Origin: an uncultured Pseudomonadales bacterium
GTDB lineage: Bacteria > Pseudomonadota > Gammaproteobacteria > Pseudomonadales > Pseudohongiellaceae
DNA: 11,480 bases
Reading direction: 5' to 3'
NCBI GenBank assembly: GCA_938082955.1
Contig: CALKDE010000043.1
Coordinates: forward strand, 1 to 11,480
A model generated the notes under the pieces. That model made no database searches. It was given only the letters and a program-made list of their open reading frames with translations, and was not told the DNA's origin. How positions within the stretch are numbered: the stretch's first letter is position 1; each line of letters opens with the position of its first letter. This document shows positions 6,418 to 11,480 of this stretch, one piece after another. Position numbers and translations under genes: made by a program.

Positions 6418-8097
6418 CTAGTCAACGGAAAATACTCGAGAGTCTCCCCTGTCTCTAGGATCTGAAGCAGGTAGCCAAGAGTCGCCTTTTCGAGATATTA
6501 CCTGTACATCTCCAAATTCAAAATCGTGGGGTTCAAGCCGGTAACCGCGTTCGGCCATAGTCTTAATAGTTTCTTGTGGTAAAGGGCGCGTAACACTGTA
6601 GGTGACAAGATCCGGTGGTAGAAGTTGATGATGAAAGCGCGTCGCACCAACGGCCTCTAAAGGCGACATATTAAAGTCCAGAATATTGACGATGGTTTGG
6701 AAGACTGAAGTGAAAATTGTTGATCCGCCGGGTGTTCCCAATACCATTTCTACCTGCTGATCTTTTAGCAACATGGTGGGAGACATAGAAGATAACATGC
6801 GTTTTCCTGGCTGAACCTCGTTAGCGGTATTTCCAACAACCCCAAAGATATTAGGTACACCTGGCTTAATGCTGAAATCATCCATTTCATTATTCAATAG
6901 GAAACCTGCACCTTCAACGACGACGCCACTACCGAAATTCCAATTAATTGTATAGGTGTTTGAAACAGCGTTACCCCACTGATCGACAATCGAGTAGTGG
7001 GTTGTATCAGGTGATTCTAACCCTGGTTTGACACCCTCTAACGTAGAAATGTTCTGCGGTGAAACTTCGCTCGCTCGCGATTCGATGTACTTCTCGCTTA
7101 TTAGTTCATCCATATTTATATCAACGAAGGAGGGATCTCCTAGATATTCTGCCCTATCTGCGAAAACTCGTTTTTCCATTTCTGCAACAAGGTGGATGTA
7201 CTGGGGTGAATTGTGTTCTAGACCTTCGAACTGCTCCTTCAAGTAATCTTTCATTTTAAGTAATTGAATGACAGCAAAGCCTCCTGAACTAGGTGGTGGA
7301 GCCGAGACAATTTCATAGCCACGCCAATTAGCCCTAAGTGGTTCCCGCCAAATAGCTTTATAATTATCAAGATCTTCTGCGCTTATCAAACCGTCACTAC
7401 GAGCCATTTGTTCGACGATTAAGCGTGATGTTTCGCCGCGATAAAAATCCTCTGCACCAAACTCCGCTATTCTTCGTAAGGTTTCTGCAAGTTCTGGTTG
7501 TTTGAATAATTCATCATTATTAATACTGCCAAAATATGCTTTAAAATTTGTGCCTTCCCCAAACCAGTCGTACATCTTGCGAACGTCATCAACCAATATA
7601 TCAGCCGGGATAAAGCCGTTCTCTGCGAGGTTGATAGCAGGCTTCACAACGTCTTTCCACGGTAACTTACCGTATCTGTTGTGTGCTTCCCATAGTCCCG
7701 CTACGGTTCCTGGCACACCGTTAGCTAGCCCACCAATCAAACTGGCGTTATTGATAACGTCTCCGTTTTCATCAAGATACATATCTTTAGATGCAGCAGA
7801 TGGTGCCGTTTCACGATAGTCAAGAAATGTGGTTTCGCCATCCATGTGAATAAGCATGAACCCACCCCCGCCAATATTCCCGGCGTCGATGAAAGTAACA
7901 GCTAAGGAAAACCCTGTTGCAACCGCAGCATCAACGGCATTGCCACCTGCTCGTAGGATATCTTCACTGATTTGCGCGCCATATTTGTCAGGTATTGCGA
8001 CGGCGGCAGTAGATTTAACTACCTCCTCGTTATCAGTGCAGGCTGCGAGTAGGAGGACGCAGGTAAAAAGGGCTGTGAAAGTTTTATGAATGTACAT
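6418..8097 (-). CDS. ggt: Gamma-glutamyltransferase, lipoprotein form
   Basis: This gamma-glutamyltransferase (EC 2.3.2.2, N-terminal nucleophile hydrolase) cleaves or transfers gamma-glutamyl groups from glutathione and related compounds. The 559-residue precursor should self-cleave before Thr365 (DTTHYS) into large and small subunits. Other family residues seen: Arg95 in DYRETAP, GGGGF (76-80), NNEMDDFS (402-409), the lid-loop segment KPGVPNIFGVVG (411-422), SSMSPT (436-441) and the oxyanion-type GTPGGS (454-459). The N-terminus has a hydrophobic stretch ending LLLAAC, a lipobox with Cys20. The enzyme is therefore probably membrane-anchored and faces the periplasm, unlike the soluble periplasmic E. 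coli enzyme. The start is supported by AGGA 7 nt upstream. The gene is convergent with the carnitine dehydrogenase gene. Some homologues prefer cephalosporin acylase or hydrolase reactions; the lid loop favours a true gamma-glutamyltransferase. Confidence 0.93.
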   Translation of the reverse strand: MYIHKTFTALFTCVLLLAACTDNEEVVKSTAAVAIPDKYGAQISEDILRAGGNAVDAAVATGFSLAVTFIDAGNIGGGGFMLIHMDGETTFLDYRETAPSAASKDMYLDENGDVINNASLIGGLANGVPGTVAGLWEAHNRYGKLPWKDVVKPAINLAENGFIPADILVDDVRKMYDWFGEGTNFKAYFGSINNDELFKQPELAETLRRIAEFGAEDFYRGETSRLIVEQMARSDGLISAEDLDNYKAIWREPLRANWRGYEIVSAPPPSSGGFAVIQLLKMKDYLKEQFEGLEHNSPQYIHLVAEMEKRVFADRAEYLGDPSFVDINMDELISEKYIESRASEVSPQNISTLEGVKPGLESPDTTHYSIVDQWGNAVSNTYTINWNFGSGVVVEGAGFLLNNEMDDFSIKPGVPNIFGVVGNTANEVQPGKRMLSSMSPTMLLKDQQVEMVLGTPGGSTIFTSVFQTIVNILDFNMSPLEAVGATRFHHQLLPPDLVTYSVTRPLPQETIKTMAERGYRLEPHDFEFGDVQVISRKGDSWLPASDPRDRGDSRVFSVD

Positions 8098-8127
8098 ATA
8101 TTCATCCTGATGTTAGCGCAGAGACAG

Positions 8128-8156
8128 TATATATAAATAAGCCCTCTAGAACCCAA
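8128..8156 (-). promoter_or_regulatory. Possible promoter of the gamma-glutamyltransferase gene
   Basis: On the minus strand TTGGGT (8156-8151) and TATATA (8133-8128) are separated by 17 bp, about 30 bp before the start codon. Both hexamers match the sigma-70 consensus at 4 of 6 bases. The AT-rich stretch here contrasts with the more GC-rich gap upstream, but the call is weak. Confidence 0.35.
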
Positions 8157-8668
8157 TTTACTGATACGGTCAATGCCATCAATCTTTGGCAGAACTGTGT
8201 TGATCAAGTTTCAATTTGCCCCCCCGTTTGGGGTCGTGTGATTCAGTCACAACGGAAAAATACGGCCAGGGACGTAATCAAAGAAGGGACGCTGGAGTTC
8301 GCCCAGCCGAAGCTGCCCCCCCGCTCCCCCTCAACAATTATTCCAGCCATATCTTGGAATTCTCGCCTTCAAGGCAGGTTTCCCGGCAAGATTTTTTTAA
8401 ATAAACAGAGGCTCTCTCGCACCCCAAATGGCAAGGTTGCCCAGTAGTAATCCCGCCCCTTTGCAAAATTAGCATCACCTGACCTTCATGGATAAGGTCA
8501 TCGGCAACCCATTCGTTGGCCTGTTTTACCTAGTCTTGTTTAGATCGACGAATGAACCTCATGTTGGAAATTTCACCACTGTACAGCTAGATACTGCCTG
8601 CTTTTGGTCATGGCTTCGTCAAAGGGTCATTTGACTGTGTAATACCAATTTCCGAGGCCGAATACATC
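8157..8668. other. Gene-poor gap with C-tracts and inverted repeats
   Basis: I find no convincing gene here. Visible structure: a 10-bp direct repeat TGCCCCCCCG at 8217-8226 and 8314-8323; an outer inverted pair GGTTGCC (8435-8441) / GGCAACC (8503-8509) enclosing an inner pair TGACCTT / AAGGTCA (8480-8500); and a hairpin GTCAAA-N6-TTTGAC at 8618-8635, downstream of the peptidase gene on the minus strand and without a T-run. On the minus strand a frame of about 60 codons ends near 8338, and beyond one TAG it continues upstream for about 16 more codons, but I recognise no protein in it. It could be decayed gene sequence, a structured RNA, or plain spacer. Confidence 0.5.
8435..8509. repeat. Nested inverted repeats
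   Basis: The outer arms are GGTTGCC at 8435-8441 and GGCAACC at 8503-8509. The inner arms are TGACCTT at 8480-8486 and AAGGTCA at 8494-8500, around CATGGAT. The upstream bases GGCAA (8430-8434) can also pair with TTGCC (8437-8441), so two folds compete. The strand of any transcript is unknown. No integron attC core (GTTRRRY) is seen. Confidence 0.4.
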
Positions 8669-10039
8669 TCAATTAAAAACCACGTTTCTAATGATCGCAA
8701 TCATGTCAGTTATTCCCTGACGAAAGTCTACCTCTGGAACACTCTCATCATTACCATGCACGCCGCTAGGTTCTCCGGCTCGGGTGATTATCGGGTTAAA
8801 TCCATAGCTCACGATACCCAGATCGCGAGTAAAATGGCTATCGGTAAAGCCGGTACTCACCGACGGCAAGACTCTGGAGCCTGGGTACAATTCGCGAGTT
8901 ACGTTTTCAATCGCGGTAAACAACCGAGAGTTCGTCGAAGAAATTGCTGGAGTAAAAGCCATGATTACTTCTACCTCCACACCGGCTGGCGCGATCAGCT
9001 CGCCAAGACCGGCGATAAATTCTTCGGCCGGCCTGTCGGGAAGAATGCGGCAATCCAGCTCGGCCCAAGCCTCTGGCGGCACCACATTAATCTTGCTAGA
9101 ACCACTCATGCGCGTAATGGAACAAGTGTCTCTGGTTAGCGCGTGATGACCGGGGCGATACGCTTGAAACGCGGGAAGGAAGTCTGGGTCCTGAATAGCA
9201 GAACTAATATCAGCATAAGCGGCTGCCCATTCATCATCTAAGGACAAGGCTATGCCGGCAAAATAAGTATCCACCGGGCCAATGATCCGCGCAGGAAAGG
9301 GGTTAGCACGAAGTATCCCTAACGCATCGACGATGCGCGTTACCGAACTGGTCGTTCTCGGTGAGGAGCCATGGCCGGGAACATCGACAGCTTTTAGTCG
9401 TAGCCACACAGGAACTTTCTGCGTTACTTCGACACCGAAGATTATCTCATTCATATTGCGGCTACCCGAGCCGCCTTCATTAATCAATAAACCTACGCCA
9501 TCGAATATTTCTCTGCGGTTGTCGATAAGCCAGCCAACGCCGAAAGCTCCACCCGCCTCTTCGTCGGCGCTTGCTAAGAAGACCACATCTCTATTTAGTG
9601 CTCTACCACTTCGATGCAGTGTAAGAAAGGCAGCTAGTTGTGAAATGCCCGTGCCCTTCATGTCTCTCGCGCCACGACCCAAGATGTAACCATCGCGTAT
9701 CTCACCCGACAGAGGGTCGATCGTCCAATATTCCGGGTCGGCCGGAACCACATCAGTGTGCTGTAACATCATCAAGCCTGGCTGATCGCCACCCTCGAGT
9801 CTTGCCCAGATATTCCCACGACCGGGCGCACTTTCCGCCGTCTCGTATTCGATGCCTTCCGCCTCAAATATCGCTGCATAGAAATCAACAGCACGAGATT
9901 CATTACCCGGTGGATTAATGGTATCGATCTGAATTAATTCCTGAAGCCAGGCGACGGATTCATCTTCGATGGTTTGCCCTAGTGAATGACTAGTCAATAT
10001 GAAACAGCTTAATAGCAGTAATATGTTTTTCGTTTTCAA
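8669..10039 (-). CDS. Exported M20 family metallopeptidase/deacylase, TTG start
   Basis: This is a two-zinc exopeptidase or amidohydrolase of the M20 (ArgE/DapE/CPG2) family, 456 residues. It should act on small peptides or N-acyl amino acids outside the cytoplasm. Metal and catalytic motifs: HTDVVPA (His94, Asp96), GRGARDMKG (Asp126), ADEEAGG (Glu160 base, Glu161 ligand), INEGG (Glu188) and GVHGNDE (His428). The lid or dimerisation domain spans about 205-320 and contains HGSSP (His223). The N-terminus KTKNILLLLSCFIL is a signal peptide, with cleavage near SLG-Q at about residue 21. The LLSC at 9-12 is too early and poor to call a lipobox. The start is TTG: AGGGAG lies 7 nt upstream, the signal peptide begins immediately, and no ATG is available before about residue 90. 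Substrate specificity within M20 cannot be read from the motifs. It lies 168 bp from fpr on the same strand. Confidence 0.9.
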   Translation of the reverse strand: MKTKNILLLLSCFILTSHSLGQTIEDESVAWLQELIQIDTINPPGNESRAVDFYAAIFEAEGIEYETAESAPGRGNIWARLEGGDQPGLMMLQHTDVVPADPEYWTIDPLSGEIRDGYILGRGARDMKGTGISQLAAFLTLHRSGRALNRDVVFLASADEEAGGAFGVGWLIDNRREIFDGVGLLINEGGSGSRNMNEIIFGVEVTQKVPVWLRLKAVDVPGHGSSPRTTSSVTRIVDALGILRANPFPARIIGPVDTYFAGIALSLDDEWAAAYADISSAIQDPDFLPAFQAYRPGHHALTRDTCSITRMSGSSKINVVPPEAWAELDCRILPDRPAEEFIAGLGELIAPAGVEVEVIMAFTPAISSTNSRLFTAIENVTRELYPGSRVLPSVSTGFTDSHFTRDLGIVSYGFNPIITRAGEPSGVHGNDESVPEVDFRQGITDMIAIIRNVVFN

Positions 10040-10059
10040 CAGAAGGCTCCCTGAGTAGT

Positions 10060-10081
10060 GATGCTCTAAAAATACAGCATC
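10060..10081. repeat. Inverted repeat before the M20 peptidase gene
   Basis: GATGCT and AGCATC are exact inverses with a 10-base AT-rich spacer, ending about 20 bp before the TTG start codon. It could be an operator or a leader hairpin; nothing else supports a role. Confidence 0.35.
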
Positions 10082-10207
10082 TCCTTCATAGAGGAAAGTG
10101 GCGCAGTGCTGTCCTTAAGGGGGAGAAACCTTGGGCGCGGGTTTTACGCGCTAATTTGGTTCTAGAAAGGCCGGGGCCTAGTAAATTATCGGCTGTAAAC
10201 TGAGGAG

Positions 10208-10978
10208 CTATTCAACAAACGCGCGCTCGATAACATAGTGCGCCTTAATTCCTTGACGCGACTCCTCGAAACCCCAGTCGTGCAAAATCTGGCAGCTGTC
10301 TTTCAACATGCTCGGACTACCACAGATCATGAATCTATCGTGCTTGGGGTCTGCTTGTGGCAGTCCTGTGTCGGTGAACAGCTTTCCAGTGGACATCGCA
10401 TCAGTCAGGCGACCCTGCGTTGCATAATTTTCACGAGTAACGCTGGGATAGTAGATCAGCTTTTCTGTTACTTCTTCGCCGAAGAATTCGTTATTCGGCA
10501 AGTCGTGTTGGATGAATTGCTGATAGGCCAATTCCGATGCGTAACGCACGCCGTGGGTCACAATGACGTTGTCAAATTTCTCGTAGGTTTCTGGATCTTG
10601 AATAATGCTGATAAAAGGCGCTAGACCGGTGCCGGTGCTAATCAGATACAGGTTTCTACCTTCTAGTAGGTGATCGACGACTAGTGTGCCAGTAGGTTTG
10701 CTACTCACGAACACTTCATCGCCCACCTGAATGTTTTGGAGGCGAGACGTGAGTGCTCCGTTGGCAACCTTGATGCTTAGAAACTCCAACTGTGCATCGT
10801 AATTTGGGCTGGCGATACTATAGGCGCGCATCAATGGCTTGCCTTCAACCTCTATACCGAGCATCAGGAAGTGGCCGTTCTCAAATTTCAGCGAGCTATC
10901 GCGTGTTGTCTTGAAGCTGAACAGAGAATCGTTCCAATGATGGACGTCGGTAACGCTTTGGGTAGAGATGTGTGCCAC
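10208..10978 (-). CDS. fpr: Ferredoxin-NADP reductase, bacterial Fpr type, GTG start
   Basis: This FAD enzyme (EC 1.18.1.2/1.19.1.1) moves electrons between NADPH and ferredoxin or flavodoxin in the cytoplasm, supporting Fe-S cluster repair and the oxidative-stress response. The FAD-binding motif is RAYSIAS (51-57), with GALTSRL (74-80) at the FAD phosphate. The NADPH domain has STGTGLAPF (114-122), VRYASELAY (144-152, Arg145 probably at the 2'-phosphate) and CGSPSM (219-224). The C-terminal VIERAFVE is the short tail of the Azotobacter/Pseudomonas Fpr subclass. The 256-residue length is typical of that subclass. The start is GTG at 10978, with AGGAG 6 nt upstream, and the product begins AHISTQSV. 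A promoter-like pair TTTACA-18-TACACT lies upstream. It is divergent from a LysR-type gene, as fpr is from finR in Pseudomonas. Confidence 0.94.
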   Translation of the reverse strand: MAHISTQSVTDVHHWNDSLFSFKTTRDSSLKFENGHFLMLGIEVEGKPLMRAYSIASPNYDAQLEFLSIKVANGALTSRLQNIQVGDEVFVSSKPTGTLVVDHLLEGRNLYLISTGTGLAPFISIIQDPETYEKFDNVIVTHGVRYASELAYQQFIQHDLPNNEFFGEEVTEKLIYYPSVTRENYATQGRLTDAMSTGKLFTDTGLPQADPKHDRFMICGSPSMLKDSCQILHDWGFEESRQGIKAHYVIERAFVE

Positions 10979-11042
10979 TGCTCACTCCTGGTACTTAAAT
11001 AGCCCGCTTTGGTGTGAAAAGGGCCAATAACTTATTGCGCGC

Positions 11043-11072
11043 AGTGTACGATTTGCCTAATATATCTGTAAA
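11043..11072 (-). promoter_or_regulatory. Predicted fpr promoter
   Basis: On the minus strand TTTACA (11072-11067) matches the -35 consensus at 5 of 6 bases. It is followed 18 bp later by TACACT (11048-11043), a 4 of 6 match to the -10. Transcription would start near 11036, leaving a leader of about 58 nt before the GTG start. Confidence 0.5.
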
Positions 11073-11093
11073 ATTGATTGTATATATATTATT

Positions 11094-11110
11094 TATCTAT
11101 TTTATAGATA
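11094..11110. promoter_or_regulatory. Candidate LysR-type regulator binding dyad
   Basis: TATCTA-tttta-TAGATA is a perfect dyad containing a T-N11-A core (11096-11108), the usual shape of a LysR box. It lies between the divergent fpr and LysR-type genes, 15 bp before the LysR start codon and upstream of the predicted fpr -35. This position suits autoregulation together with fpr activation. The AT-rich context makes chance possible. Confidence 0.45.
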
Positions 11111-11125
11111 TAGTGCTGAGAATTC

Positions 11126-11480
11126 ATGCGATTCACACTAAAACAGCTCCAGGTATTCCTCGCTGTGGCCAGCCACGAGAATGTCAGTCTAGCTGCCCAG
11201 GAATTGGCTATGTCGCAATCGGCTGCCAGCACCTCACTGAAGGAGCTGGAGCACCGTTTTGGCTTGCGCCTGTTCGATAGAATAGGCAAACGTCTACAGC
11301 TGAACGATCAAGGCAACATTCTGCGCTCAAAGGCTGCAGCGCTGCTAGCGGGGGCCGAAGAGCTTGAGAACTCTTTAATCGGCGCCAGCGACATTGGCGA
11401 GCTAAAGGTAGGAGCGACGCTAACCATTGGAAACTACCTAGCGATAGGAATCATGGCCGCGTTCATGAAAGAGCACCCAG
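11126..11480 (+). CDS. LysR-type transcriptional regulator, FinR-like by position (3' end outside window)
   Basis: This is the N-terminal 118 residues of a LysR-type regulator, cut by the right edge. The winged helix-turn-helix covers about residues 4-63: LKQLQVFLAVA (5-15), the HTH core SLAAQELAMSQSAASTSLK (21-39), then FGLRLFDRIGKRLQLNDQG. The effector-binding domain begins at about residue 92 (LKVGATLTIGNY). The start is well fixed: an in-frame TGA stands three codons before the ATG. The ribosome binding site is weak (CTGAG). It is divergent from fpr across 147 bp. In Pseudomonas putida, fpr is flanked in this way by finR, the LysR regulator needed for fpr induction by redox stress. A FinR-like role is inferred from that arrangement, because the ligand domain is missing here. 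Confidence 0.9.
   Translation, partial: MRFTLKQLQVFLAVASHENVSLAAQELAMSQSAASTSLKELEHRFGLRLFDRIGKRLQLNDQGNILRSKAAALLAGAEELENSLIGASDIGELKVGATLTIGNYLAIGIMAAFMKEHP

Noticed and set aside
8237..8251. CRP-like dyad TGTGA-TTCAG-TCACA
   Set aside because: The spacer is 5 bases, whereas CRP sites need 6, and it lies about 150 bp from the nearest start with no matching promoter.
8216..8447. Two plus-strand frames of 62 and 69 codons in the gap
   Set aside because: Low-complexity Pro/Arg-rich translations over the C-tracts; no family resemblance and poor start contexts.
8435..8520. Integron attC site
   Set aside because: The dyads superficially resemble one, but the conserved GTTRRRY core is not present (GTTGGCC fails at the third R), and there is no integrase or cassette array.
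10136..10179. Hairpins GCGCG-N7-CGCGC and AGGCC-GG-GGCCT as an fpr terminator
   Set aside because: No T-run follows either on the minus strand, and the second has too small a loop for an exact stem.
11014..11289. Plus-strand frame 11014-11280 and minus-strand frame 11089-11289
   Set aside because: Both overlap the LysR gene in other frames; the LysR frame has clear HTH homology and an in-frame upstream stop.

Overview
The window looks like chromosomal DNA of a Gram-negative proteobacterium, most likely a marine-type gammaproteobacterium. Evidence: Sec and lipoprotein signal peptides on several products, a Pseudomonas-style ferredoxin-NADP reductase divergent from a LysR regulator, a Pseudomonas-like carnitine dehydrogenase/dehydrocarnitine-cleavage pair, and a perfect FNR/Anr-type box. 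The taxon is inferred; no rRNA or marker gene is present. I see no phage, IS, CRISPR or tRNA.

Layout. 1-1922 (minus): N-terminal 640 residues of an RND/MMPL-family exporter that runs off the left edge. 2079-3080 (minus): exported protein of a widespread uncharacterised family. 3081-3508: divergent intergenic region with a perfect TTGAT-N4-ATCAA box placed like a class II FNR promoter. 3509-4099 (plus): exported redoxin, closed by a strong terminator. 4155-4428: regulatory region with three inverted repeats. 4429-6376 (plus): two-gene carnitine catabolism operon (beta-keto acid cleavage enzyme, then L-carnitine dehydrogenase). 6418-8097 (minus, convergent): gamma-glutamyltransferase lipoprotein. 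8098-8668: gene-poor gap with nested inverted repeats and C-tracts. 8669-10039 (minus): exported M20 metallopeptidase with a TTG start. 10208-10978 (minus): ferredoxin-NADP reductase with a GTG start. 11126-11480 (plus): N-terminus of a divergent LysR-type regulator that runs off the right edge.

How the genes work together. The carnitine pair should oxidise L-carnitine to 3-dehydrocarnitine and then cleave it with acetyl-CoA to betainyl-CoA and acetoacetate. The thioesterase needed to release glycine betaine is not in the window. The gamma-glutamyltransferase and M20 peptidase fit scavenging of peptides and gamma-glutamyl compounds in the periplasm. Fpr with its LysR neighbour matches the fpr/finR redox-stress arrangement of Pseudomonas. 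The exported redoxin under an apparent FNR-type box adds a second redox-responsive unit. No wholly new system is evident. The best leads are the FNR-type promoter on the redoxin gene, the dyad-rich carnitine promoter region, and the structured gap at 8435-8509.
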